Below are positions 5,782 through 12,720 of a stretch of DNA of 13,982 nucleotides, one piece after another. The stretch comes from Ruminococcaceae bacterium UBA2656. Lineage in GTDB: Bacteria > Bacillota > Clostridia > Oscillospirales > Acutalibacteraceae. Below the pieces are notes generated by a model that was not told the origin of the DNA, searched no databases, and saw only the letters and a list, made by a program, of their open reading frames with translations. The DNA lies in the NCBI GenBank assembly GCA_002359465.1, contig DENA01000021.1:1-13982 (forward strand). Direction: 5' to 3'. Both the position numbers and the translations under genes were made by a program. Position 1 is the stretch's first letter. Each line of letters opens with the position of its first letter.

Positions 5782-6412
5782 TTTCTTCCAGCTGTACGGG
5801 GATAAACTGCTTCGTTCCATTCTTGTCCATCTGGGCTATGTGCTGGTGTCCGTATCCATTGGTTTTATCATCGCTTTGTTTTTGGGAATTCTGCTTTCCA
5901 GACTTCCGAAAATCTCAAAATTTGTCATCCCGGTTCTTTCCGTAGTGCAGACAATTCCCGGAATTGTCTTTATTGGAATCCTTTTTTTGTATATCGGGAT
6001 GGTTCCCGCCACCGTGCTGATCGCGCTTTCTGTTTACGCGGTTTTCCCGGTGCTGAAAAACACCTACACCGGCCTTCTGGGCGTTTCGGAGCAATATAAG
6101 GAAGCGGCGAGGGGCTGCGGCATGGCGCCTTTGCAGGTGCTGCTGCGGGTGGAGCTTCCGATGGCGCTTCCCTCCATTATCGGTGGGCTTCGGATGTCCA
6201 CCATCTACATTGTGAGCTGGGCGGTGCTGGCCTCTATGATCGGACAGGGGGGCCTCGGCGATTTTATTTATATCGGCGTCAGCACGAACAACAATACTCT
6301 GATTATTGCCGGTGCGATTCCTGCCGCAATCCTTGCGGTGGGCTTGGGGCTTCTGATTGATTACCTTCAGAAGAAGGCCGTACCGAAAGGGCTGAGGGGG
6401 AGTGAAAAATGA
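5774..6412 (+). CDS. opuCB: Osmoprotectant ABC transporter permease (OpuCB-like)
   Basis: A 212-residue membrane protein with about five to six hydrophobic helices and a permease EAA loop (KEAARGCGMAPLQVLLRVELP, starting near residue 109) that docks on the ATPase. It forms half of the transmembrane pathway for betaine-type osmolytes. The start is placed at the ATG at 5774 (protein begins MSDFFQLYG), because GGGGTG is correctly spaced before it but too close to the ATG at 5768. The first 8 bp overlap the ATPase gene, and the last four (ATGA) overlap the second permease, so translation is probably coupled. Confidence 0.92.
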   Translation: MSDFFQLYGDKLLRSILVHLGYVLVSVSIGFIIALFLGILLSRLPKISKFVIPVLSVVQTIPGIVFIGILFLYIGMVPATVLIALSVYAVFPVLKNTYTGLLGVSEQYKEAARGCGMAPLQVLLRVELPMALPSIIGGLRMSTIYIVSWAVLASMIGQGGLGDFIYIGVSTNNNTLIIAGAIPAAILAVGLGLLIDYLQKKAVPKGLRGSEK

Positions 6413-7005
6413 GTATTGGCATGATCTTTGACCATCTTTACATTGTTTTGCTGTCGGTGTTTTTCACTGTCCTCATTGGTCTTCCGCTCGGTATTCTCGC
6501 CTATATGAAGCAGCGGGCGCGCGCCGTTGTGCTGTGGACGGTGGATATCCTCCAGACCATTCCTGCGCTGGCCCTGCTGGGTATCATCATGGTTTTTCTC
6601 GGCGCGGGAAAGACGACGGTTATTATTGGGCTTGTTCTATATTCCCTGCTGCCCGTTGTCCGCAACACGTATCTTGGACTCAGCAATATCGATCCCGCCG
6701 TCAAGGAGGCTGCCGACGGCATGGGAATGAGCAGGACCTACCGGCTGATGCATGTGGAAATCCCCATCGCGTTCCCCGTTATTTTTACGGGGATCCGGAT
6801 TGCGGCCGTCACGTCCATCGGCGTGGCCGTGTTTGCCGCCTTTGTGGGCGGCGGCGGGCTTGGGTCCATTCTGTACAGGGGAATCCATATTCAGAACATG
6901 CAGCTGATTATGTCGGGCACACTGTCCCTTATGGGAATGGCTGTGCTGTTTGACGGCGTTATGGCTTTTATTGAAAAGCGGCTGTACCGCCACAGAAAAT
7001 CTTAA
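6409..7005 (+). CDS. opuCD: Osmoprotectant ABC transporter permease (OpuCD-like)
   Basis: A 198-residue integral membrane permease, homologous to the preceding one (shared patterns such as DILQTIPALALLGI, LPVVRNTYLGL and GGGGLGSILYRGI). The EAA loop is at about residues 100-119 (EAADGMGMSRTYRLMHVEIP). With the first permease it would form a heterodimeric channel. It starts within the stop codon of its neighbour (ATGA overlap) after a GGGGGAG ribosome binding site. Gene order here is ATPase, permease, permease, binding protein, whereas Bacillus opuC has the binding protein between the two permeases. Confidence 0.92.
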   Translation: MSIGMIFDHLYIVLLSVFFTVLIGLPLGILAYMKQRARAVVLWTVDILQTIPALALLGIIMVFLGAGKTTVIIGLVLYSLLPVVRNTYLGLSNIDPAVKEAADGMGMSRTYRLMHVEIPIAFPVIFTGIRIAAVTSIGVAVFAAFVGGGGLGSILYRGIHIQNMQLIMSGTLSLMGMAVLFDGVMAFIEKRLYRHRKS

Positions 7006-7046
7006 AGAAGATTTCAATAATATGACAGAGAAAAGAGGGAACAGAA

Positions 7047-7961
7047 ATGAAAAAAGCAATTGCCGGCTTTTTATGCCTGCTGACAGCGCTTTTTGCCGTA
7101 GGCTGCAGTGCAGGGAAAACCAGCGGCAACGAAATTGTGATTATGGACGGACAGTTCTCGGAGATGAAGCTGATTCACCAGATGGTGAAAATGCTGGTGG
7201 AACAGGACACCGGGGCCAAGGTTGTGATCAAGGATGAGGTGTCCCCCGTCAACTCCTTTAACGAGCTGGTAAAAGGGAACTGCGACCTGATGAACAGCTA
7301 TGACGGAACCCTGCTTACCACCTATTTGAAGCTGGATACCAAGGATATCCCGCAGGGGAAAACCCTGTACGATTTTGTGAACGAAACCGCGCTGAAAGAG
7401 AAGAAGGTCTATCTTCTGGATAAGCTCGGGATTAACAATACCTATGCCATCGCCGTTCCGCAGAAGATAGCCGACCAGTACAAGCTGAACAGTGTCAGCG
7501 ACCTTGTGCCGGTGGCAGACAAACTGGTGTTCGGCGCGGAGCATGAGTTTTTCAGTGAAGAGGGCAGTATGAAATACAATCCGTTTGTAAAATTTTACGG
7601 GCTGAATTTTAAAGAGAGCAAGCAGGTGGACCTTGGGCTGAAATATTCCGCGGTGTCAAACGGGAATATCGATGTTACGGAGGTGTACGCCACCGACGGG
7701 CTGAACAAAAAGGCGAATTTAAAGGTGCTGAAGGATGATAAAAACTTCTTCCCGGAATATAACGGCGCGCTGCTCGTAAGAGCGGACCTGTTTGAGCGTT
7801 TTGCAAAAACGGCGCCCAACCTGAAAGAAACCCTAAATAAGCTCGGCGGAATTTTTGACAACGAAACCATGGTCAATCTGACGTACGCGGTCGACGTGGA
7901 GGGAAAAACACCCCAGGAAGTCGCGCAGAAGTTCCTTCAGGAAAAGGGACTGCTGAAATAA
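7047..7961 (+). CDS. opuCC: Osmoprotectant-binding lipoprotein (OpuCC/OpuAC-like)
   Basis: A 304-residue secreted lipoprotein. A signal peptide ends in the lipobox AVGC, with Cys20 as lipidation site, so it is tethered outside the membrane and delivers substrate to the two permeases. The rest matches the OpuAC-type binding fold: INNTYAIAVP at about 130-138, GNIDVTEVYATDG at 206-218, then VLKDDKNFFPEY. The position usually occupied by an EYTGT-like motif reads SYDGT (84-88), which could alter ligand preference. The exact osmolyte (betaine, carnitine, choline or related) cannot be fixed from sequence alone. The gene follows the second permease by 41 bp with an AGAGGGAA ribosome binding site and ends the operon at a strong terminator. 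Confidence 0.92.
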   Translation: MKKAIAGFLCLLTALFAVGCSAGKTSGNEIVIMDGQFSEMKLIHQMVKMLVEQDTGAKVVIKDEVSPVNSFNELVKGNCDLMNSYDGTLLTTYLKLDTKDIPQGKTLYDFVNETALKEKKVYLLDKLGINNTYAIAVPQKIADQYKLNSVSDLVPVADKLVFGAEHEFFSEEGSMKYNPFVKFYGLNFKESKQVDLGLKYSAVSNGNIDVTEVYATDGLNKKANLKVLKDDKNFFPEYNGALLVRADLFERFAKTAPNLKETLNKLGGIFDNETMVNLTYAVDVEGKTPQEVAQKFLQEKGLLK

Positions 7962-7973
7962 AATTCAAAAAAT

Positions 7974-8011
7974 AAAGGCGTTATTCCCTCATTTGACGGA
8001 ATAACGCCTTT
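7974..8011. terminator. Bidirectional terminator between the osmolyte operon and the GntR gene
   Basis: A perfect 14-bp stem (AAAGGCGTTATTCC / GGAATAACGCCTTT) with a 10-nt loop. On the plus strand it is followed by TGCTGTTTTT and on the minus strand by ATTTTTTG, so it can end both convergent transcripts. Confidence 0.85.
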
Positions 8012-8025
8012 TGCTGTTTTTCGTT

Positions 8026-8661
8026 TCACTCAGCGTCCGGATACAGAAAGCTTTTGACCCGTTCCCGGCAGTTCTCCTCGCCGCAGTAATAGAGAATGTC
8101 GTGCTCGCAAAGAATCGCATAGGGGCCGGGCGACATCATCAGCGTGCTGTCCCTTTTAATGGCGATGATGGTTGCGGCGGTGTGATGCCAGAAATTCAAT
8201 TCTGAAAGGGATTTGTTAAGCAGCGGAGTCCGGTCCGTAATTTCGATTTCAAACGGAATAAACGGATTGATGGCCTGAAAACGCTCCGTGCGGTCCATAA
8301 TGCCGGAAATGGATTTCAGCAGAAATTTTGTCTCTTTTCTCTGGCGTTCAATACTGCTTAAAATATCTTTCTTTAAATCGTTCAGCGACTGAATGTCGTT
8401 GTACTGATGGACGAATTTCACCGCATTGTCATACGACTTGATAATGACGCCGCTGCCCTTTGTCACGTCGACAATATCCAGATCGGACAGTACGCAGATC
8501 GCGCGTCTTGCCGTTTCGGAAGAAACGCTGTACTGGCTTGCAAGAGCGGAGCGCGCGTAAATTTTTTCGCCGATACGGTACCGGTTATCTACAATTTTTG
8601 CCGCGATATCGGCGGCGATCTGCTGATAAACCGGCGCCGTAACTTTAATGGTTTCTTCCAT
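8026..8661 (-). CDS. busR: GntR-RCK_C (TrkA-C) transcriptional regulator, BusR-like
   Basis: The 211-residue protein begins with a GntR-type winged helix (about residues 10-75; ALASQYSVSSETARRAICVL is the recognition region, and TKGSGVII the wing). A likely coiled coil follows (about 90-128), then an RCK_C/TrkA-C domain (about 134-207, with LSELNFWHHTAATIIAIKR and the terminal YCGEE turn). This three-part layout is that of BusR, which represses betaine uptake genes when its RCK_C domain binds c-di-AMP. Convergence with an OpuC-type operon supports the same job here, but c-di-AMP binding is inferred. The start at 8661 is chosen because AAGGGGA lies before it; an in-frame ATG 22 codons upstream is less likely. 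It lies 141 bp after a Gfo/Idh-type gene on the same strand and appears to have its own promoter. Confidence 0.85.
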   Translation of the reverse strand: MEETIKVTAPVYQQIAADIAAKIVDNRYRIGEKIYARSALASQYSVSSETARRAICVLSDLDIVDVTKGSGVIIKSYDNAVKFVHQYNDIQSLNDLKKDILSSIERQRKETKFLLKSISGIMDRTERFQAINPFIPFEIEITDRTPLLNKSLSELNFWHHTAATIIAIKRDSTLMMSPGPYAILCEHDILYYCGEENCRERVKSFLYPDAE

Positions 8662-8718
8662 ATGTGTCCCCTTGTCTGTTGCGGAAATCCGCTTTTGTAA
8701 AGTATCCTGCATGGAGCT

Positions 8719-8754
8719 GAAAAGCACTTTTATTTTTATGTGCGGTTGCTTCTT
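8719..8754. promoter_or_regulatory. Weaker bipartite repeat at the BusR-like gene's promoter
   Basis: GAAAAGC (8719-8725) and GCTTCTT (8748-8754) are separated by exactly 22 bp and match as an inverted repeat at 5 of 7 positions. On the minus strand the right arm reads AAGAAGCAA, close to AAGAAACAA of the osmolyte operon site. It overlaps the candidate promoter and could serve autoregulation. Alone this is weak evidence. Confidence 0.3.
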
Positions 8755-8761
8755 TATGCAA
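8733..8761 (-). promoter_or_regulatory. Possible promoter of the BusR-like gene
   Basis: On the minus strand, -35 TTGCAT (8756-8761) and a weak -10 TAAAAA (8733-8738) are 17 bp apart, giving a leader of about 65 nt. The -10 is poor and other assignments are possible. Confidence 0.35.
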
Positions 8762-8802
8762 TCTTATCTTATCACAATCATAGGGGAACGACAACCGGAA
8801 AA

Positions 8803-9777
8803 TCACATCCCGCTGAACCGGATTCCCGCCTGACTGCGCCCCAGCTCCAGCAGCCCGGTGCAGCGGCGCATGCGCCGGCAGGCGTCCTCATACGCGGAGG
8901 CGTCCTTTTCCAGCAGGATATGTGCAAGGGCTTTCTGCTGGCAGAACATGGAGGACGGTCGCTCTGTGGAAAGCAGCTGCTCCCCGTTTTCCCGCGTGTA
9001 AAGCCGGATGGCACCCAGAGAGGTGGGGTTCTCAATGGTAATGGTGCCATTTTCCCCCTGAATTTCGCTGGGCAGCCTGCTGAACGATATTTTGGAAGCG
9101 CTGAGCACGGCGCGGAAGCCGTCGTATTCCAGAATTTGTGTGCAGACCCCGTCCACTCCGCCGGGGAGCAGCGACGCGGTGCAGGAACTGGAGTCAGGGG
9201 CGCCGAACAGGCCGACACACAGGTAAATATTGTATATCCCCAGATCGGCGAGCGCGCCGCCGTCGTACTCCGCGCTGAAAACGGGAGGGTTCTTCCCGGA
9301 TTTATAGGCGTCGTATTTGGAAGAATATTTCATGTAATTAAAATAGGCGTAATGAATCGGAGCGATTTTTTTCACCGCCTCTTTCAGGACGGCCAGATCG
9401 GGGTTGTACATGGGGCGGATTGCCTCCAGCAGGTACACGCCGTTCTGGCGCGCAATCTCCAGAAGCTCTTCGAGCTGCGCCGTGGTGGCCACCGCGGGCT
9501 TTTCCACAATGACATGCTTTCCGGCGGACAGGCACGCCTTTGCCTGCGGGAAATGCAGGCTGTTCGGGGAAGCGACATAGACGGCGTCCAGCTGCGGGCA
9601 GGCCGCCAGATCCTCCAGTTTTGTAAAGACATGGGGAATGTGGTGGCGGGCCGCGTACTGCGCGCCCGTTTCCGCACTGCGGGAATAAACGGCGTAAGGC
9701 TCATATTGGGCTGTTTCAACCGCGGCCTGTACAAATTTGTGTGAGATTTCAGAGGTGCCGATGATTCCTAGTTTCAT
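8803..9777 (-). CDS. Gfo/Idh/MocA-family NAD(P)-dependent oxidoreductase
   Basis: The 324-residue protein has an N-terminal Rossmann fold (GIIGTSEIS at residues 4-12, VASPNSLH at 68-75) and the family's EKPAV motif (92-96, with the conserved Lys93), followed by an alpha/beta domain. Members oxidise or reduce sugars, polyols and related compounds with NAD(P). The catalytic-domain motif reads GGALADLGIYNIY (173-185), with Tyr/Asn where sugar dehydrogenases often have a His. That form is seen in the dihydrodiol-dehydrogenase-like branch. The substrate is unknown. A promoter (9840-9868) and an AGGAACGG ribosome binding site precede it. It shares a strand with the downstream BusR-like gene, but no link to osmolytes is visible. 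Confidence 0.88.
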   Translation of the reverse strand: MKLGIIGTSEISHKFVQAAVETAQYEPYAVYSRSAETGAQYAARHHIPHVFTKLEDLAACPQLDAVYVASPNSLHFPQAKACLSAGKHVIVEKPAVATTAQLEELLEIARQNGVYLLEAIRPMYNPDLAVLKEAVKKIAPIHYAYFNYMKYSSKYDAYKSGKNPPVFSAEYDGGALADLGIYNIYLCVGLFGAPDSSSCTASLLPGGVDGVCTQILEYDGFRAVLSASKISFSRLPSEIQGENGTITIENPTSLGAIRLYTRENGEQLLSTERPSSMFCQQKALAHILLEKDASAYEDACRRMRRCTGLLELGRSQAGIRFSGM

Positions 9778-9839
9778 AGAACCGTTCCTTTCCTGAACAT
9801 CCTGTGTTTTTCTGCGGAATTGGATTGTAAATCAGCTAT

Positions 9840-9868
9840 AGTGTAGCATGGAACCGGCGGCATTTCAA
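9840..9868 (-). promoter_or_regulatory. Sigma-A promoter of the oxidoreductase gene
   Basis: On the minus strand, TTGAAA (9863-9868) and TACACT (9840-9845) are separated by 17 bp, giving a leader of roughly 55 nt. Confidence 0.55.
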
Positions 9869-9920
9869 GCTGCGCCCGGCAGGTTTTACGGTACGCTGCG
9901 GCACCGGAAAGGCTAAAAAA

Positions 9921-9949
9921 ACAGAGACAGGGAAAAATCCTGTCTCTGT
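9921..9949 (-). terminator. Rho-independent terminator after the symporter gene
   Basis: A perfect 11-bp stem (ACAGAGACAGG / CCTGTCTCTGT, 7-nt loop) is followed on the minus strand by TTTTTTT. It lies 20 bp after the symporter stop codon and ends the patB-symporter operon. Confidence 0.85.
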
Positions 9950-9968
9950 AAAGGGGAATGGGGGAAAA

Positions 9969-11213
9969 TCAGGCGGCTTCCGGCTCTGCTTTGGCCGCGA
10001 TTTTGTCTTTAAGCCAGTTCTTGCCTTCCATCACGCGCGCAACAATCATTGCCACGCCGGTGTCGCCGGTGGAGTTGATCGCGGTGGCAGGCGCGTCGGT
10101 AATGGTGCCGATCAGCACCATGATCGGAATGGAGACCTCGGGGAACCCGAACGCGGAAATGATGAAGATTTCACCCACATATCCGCCGGCCGGAATCGCG
10201 CCCATTACGGTGGAGGCGACAACCGATACCAGAATCGCGGTAAACAGAATATGCGGGTCGAGGAAGTTCACGTTGAACACGGAGCACATGAACGCGATTT
10301 TCAGGATGGTAATGAGGCACGCCCCGTCCTTATGCAGGTTTGCGCCCATGGGAATGGTAATATTAGCGATATCGTCGGAAATATGCATCTGCTTCGCGGC
10401 AATCAGTTCGGTCGGAATGGCCGCGGCGCTGGAGCAGGTTCCCAAAGCGGTGAGCGTCGGGGAAATGATGGGCCGCCAAAAACGCTTGACGCCGAGCACG
10501 CCCCCGCCGATCAGGGCAAACAGGGTGTTGGAAAGCGCATAGTAGACAACGGCGGCAATCAGGTAGATAATGAGGGAACGGGACAGCGGCCCCGCGATTT
10601 CCCCGCCGTACTGGCCGATGAGCGTTGCGAAAAACGCGCCCAGCCCGATCGGGGCAAGCAGCATCACATAGCCGACCATCTTCATGATGACGGCCGAAAG
10701 GGAATCAAAGAACTGGACGACCGGTTTCCCTTTTTCGCCTATGGAAACAAGCGCTACGCCGGAAATCATGGCGAACACGATCAGCGCCATCAGGCTCTTG
10801 CGCGACCACAGAAGCGAAAAGTCGTTTACCGTGAACATGGAGAGGAAGTTATTGTTGCTGGTCAGCTCGCCTACCTTTTCGTTCATGGCAATCTGCGCGC
10901 CCTTCGCGGGGTCAAAAACACCGCAGATCACAGCCATGTATACGCTTGCGGCAATTTCGGTCAGAATGAAGATTGCCATCATGACGCCCAGAATCTTGCC
11001 CAGCTTTTTCAGGTTTTCCATGTTTGCAATAGAGGATACCAGGGAAACAAAAATCATCGGCACAACGCAGCAGTACAGGAGATTCAGGAATACGTCCGCG
11101 ATCGGGGAAAGCACGGTCGCGCCGGAGCCCCAGACCGCGCCGATGACGGAACCAAGAAGCATGCTGCCCAGAAGGATAAAAGGGAACTTGTTGTTTTTAA
11201 AGAATGTTACCAT
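9969..11213 (-). CDS. Dicarboxylate/amino acid:cation symporter (DAACS family) with divergent binding-site residues
   Basis: The 414-residue membrane protein has the glutamate-transporter-homologue fold: hairpin 1 with TCSSAAAIP (259-267), helix 7, hairpin 2 with AIPAGGYVGE (339-348), and helix 8 with TDAPATAINSTGD (372-384). In the archaeal homologue GltPh, helix 8 carries Asp394, Arg397 and Asn401. Here Asp373 and Asn380 align with the first and last, but Ala377 replaces the Arg that holds the substrate's side-chain carboxylate. The helix 7 NMDGT motif reads HKDGA (294-298). A neutral or sulfur-containing amino acid is therefore more likely than glutamate or aspartate. The DAACS family also includes the cystine carrier TcyP and the Ser/Thr carrier SstT. 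GAGGAGG precedes the ATG, and the gene lies 35 bp after patB. Confidence 0.9.
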   Translation of the reverse strand: MVTFFKNNKFPFILLGSMLLGSVIGAVWGSGATVLSPIADVFLNLLYCCVVPMIFVSLVSSIANMENLKKLGKILGVMMAIFILTEIAASVYMAVICGVFDPAKGAQIAMNEKVGELTSNNNFLSMFTVNDFSLLWSRKSLMALIVFAMISGVALVSIGEKGKPVVQFFDSLSAVIMKMVGYVMLLAPIGLGAFFATLIGQYGGEIAGPLSRSLIIYLIAAVVYYALSNTLFALIGGGVLGVKRFWRPIISPTLTALGTCSSAAAIPTELIAAKQMHISDDIANITIPMGANLHKDGACLITILKIAFMCSVFNVNFLDPHILFTAILVSVVASTVMGAIPAGGYVGEIFIISAFGFPEVSIPIMVLIGTITDAPATAINSTGDTGVAMIVARVMEGKNWLKDKIAAKAEPEAA

Positions 11214-11248
11214 TTGTCTTCCTCCTCATATTTCTTTGTGTGGACTGT

Positions 11249-12433
11249 TTACAGGGCCTGTATGTTTTTAATGATATTCTCCACTGCCGCTTTTACGTAT
11301 TTGGGGTCTGTCGCAAGGTTGAGTCGGATAAACCCTTTGCACTGGGCGCCGAACCACTCGCCGTAATCCACCGCCAGACGGCATTTATTCTGCGTAAAGT
11401 CCCTTACGTCCTCCGGGTCCAGATACTGCCGCATGTCAAGCCACATTAAGTACGTGCCTTCCAGCGGGGTAACAATAATTTTCGGCGCGCCCTCGGAGAG
11501 GGTTCTGCATACGTATTCGTAATTCTGCTTCATGACGTCCAGCGCGCCTTCCAGCCATTCCCCGCCGTGGGTGTAAGCCGCCTGTGCCGCGGTAAGGCCC
11601 ATGATGTTGACCTCGGTCTGGTTGACGGTTTTGGCGTAGTCGTCGTACTGCGCGCGGATTTCAGGGTCTTCGATTATGATGTGGGAATTGAGAAGACCCG
11701 CAAGGTTGAACGTCTTGGACGGCGCGGTTACGGTGATGAGGTTGTCCGCGTATTTGCCGCCTTTTACAATAGCGGAGGGGATTTGCTTTTTATCGCCGAG
11801 GATGATGTCCTGATGGATTTCGTCCGAAACAACCAGCACGTTGTGGCGCTTGCAGATATCCAGAACCGTGTCAAGCTCCTCCTCCGTCCAGACGCGGCCG
11901 GCCGGGTTGTGCGGCGAGCACTGGATGAACAGCTTTACGTCGTTGTCAATAATGTCTTTTTCAAACTTTTCATAATCAATGGTGTAGTACCCGTTTGTGT
12001 TGACAAGCTCGCAGGTGACCAGCTTGCGGCCGTTGTCCTTCACCGCGTTGTGGAACGGATAGTAAACGGGGGTCAGAATCATCACCGAATCGCCGGGCTT
12101 GGTAAACACGTTCACAAACCAGTACAGCGCGACCACCACGCCTGTGGAAAAACGCATCCATTCCTTCTTCGGGCGGTATCCGTGGCGGGTTTCCTCCCAG
12201 TTGAAAAAAGCCTCGTAATACTCGTCCGGAACAAAGGAATAGCCGAACACCCCGTGGCGCACCCTGTCGGTCATCGCTTCAATCACCGCGTCGCAGGTGC
12301 GGAACTCCATGTCCGCCACCCACATGGAGATTAAGTCCGGGTCGCCGAAGCGTACCTGCAAAGCATCCCATTTCAGAGAGCTGGTCCCCATTCTGTCCAC
12401 CGCGTACTTTGCGCAAAACTGTTCTGCATTCAT
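11249..12433 (-). CDS. patB: PatB/MalY-type PLP-dependent C-S lyase (cystathionine beta-lyase), aminotransferase class I/II fold
   Basis: The 394-residue cytoplasmic enzyme carries MalY/PatB hallmarks: SSLKWDAL and MWVADMEF near the N-terminus, SPHNPAGR (173-180) with Asn176, SDEIHQDI (203-210) with Asp204 contacting the PLP ring nitrogen, APSKTFNLAGL with Lys240 as PLP Schiff-base lysine, and GFIRLNLA with Arg370 for the substrate carboxylate. The family cleaves C-S bonds of cystathionine, cystine or cysteine conjugates to give thiol, pyruvate and ammonia. Some members act in regulation (MalY) or as aminotransferases. It starts after AAAGGTGA and is the first gene of a two-gene unit with the symporter, suggesting import and cleavage of the same amino acid. 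A palindrome shared with the divergent marR region lies between its promoter and start. Confidence 0.92.
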   Translation of the reverse strand: MNAEQFCAKYAVDRMGTSSLKWDALQVRFGDPDLISMWVADMEFRTCDAVIEAMTDRVRHGVFGYSFVPDEYYEAFFNWEETRHGYRPKKEWMRFSTGVVVALYWFVNVFTKPGDSVMILTPVYYPFHNAVKDNGRKLVTCELVNTNGYYTIDYEKFEKDIIDNDVKLFIQCSPHNPAGRVWTEEELDTVLDICKRHNVLVVSDEIHQDIILGDKKQIPSAIVKGGKYADNLITVTAPSKTFNLAGLLNSHIIIEDPEIRAQYDDYAKTVNQTEVNIMGLTAAQAAYTHGGEWLEGALDVMKQNYEYVCRTLSEGAPKIIVTPLEGTYLMWLDMRQYLDPEDVRDFTQNKCRLAVDYGEWFGAQCKGFIRLNLATDPKYVKAAVENIIKNIQAL

Positions 12434-12478
12434 TGTATTTCACCTTTCTCTTTTCTGCTTTTCATCAATTCATTTATT

Positions 12479-12493
12479 GTTTAGCAGTTAAAC
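12479..12493. promoter_or_regulatory. Candidate MarR operator at patB
   Basis: GTTTAGCAGTTAAAC, with GTTTA / TAAAC arms around 5 bp, lies about 8 to 22 bp downstream of the predicted patB transcription start. That position suits repression. It matches the palindrome at 12616-12630 at all but two central positions. Confidence 0.55.
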
Positions 12494-12507
12494 TATTTTC
12501 TGCTTAG

Positions 12508-12536
12508 AATATAGCACCGTTCCAATAATATGTCAA
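12508..12536 (-). promoter_or_regulatory. Sigma-A promoter of the patB-symporter operon
   Basis: On the minus strand, a perfect TTGACA (12531-12536) and TATATT (12508-12513) are 17 bp apart. The start site is near 12501, giving a leader of about 68 nt. Among the strongest promoters in the window, consistent with control by repression. Confidence 0.75.
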
Positions 12537-12615
12537 TTAAATAATACTATAATTTAAATATTTGTATATTATCACATATTTTTCTCTTTTGTTTTGACGA
12601 AATTACCTTTTTATA

Positions 12616-12630
12616 GTTTAGCTATTAAAC
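12616..12630. promoter_or_regulatory. Second candidate MarR operator, marR side
   Basis: GTTTAGCTATTAAAC, with arms extending to AGTTTA / TAAACT, repeats the 12479-12493 palindrome 137 bp away. It lies about 30 bp upstream of the likely marR -35 element. Confidence 0.5.
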
Positions 12631-12660
12631 TTTATTTCAGACGATGGAAAGAACGCTATA

Positions 12661-12689
12661 TTGTAATTTTATCTGTTTTATGGCATAAT
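12661..12689 (+). promoter_or_regulatory. Probable promoter of the marR-type gene
   Basis: TTGTAA (12661-12666) and CATAAT (12684-12689) are 17 bp apart, with an extended -10 TG before the hexamer. The predicted leader is about 25 nt. TTGACG at 12594-12599 lacks a properly spaced -10 and was not chosen. Confidence 0.45.
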
Positions 12690-12720
12690 AAAAATACAAT
12701 AGGAAACGGGGGCTCTCACC

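Noticed and set aside
8740..9744. Long plus-strand open frame of 334 codons
   Set aside because: It lies antisense to the Gfo/Idh-type gene, which has clear family motifs, a promoter and a ribosome binding site. The plus-strand translation shows no recognisable domain.
10251..11366. Plus-strand open frame of 371 codons
   Set aside because: It is antisense to the symporter and the end of patB, and its product is rich in His, Gln, Gly and Arg, as is typical of a shadow frame.
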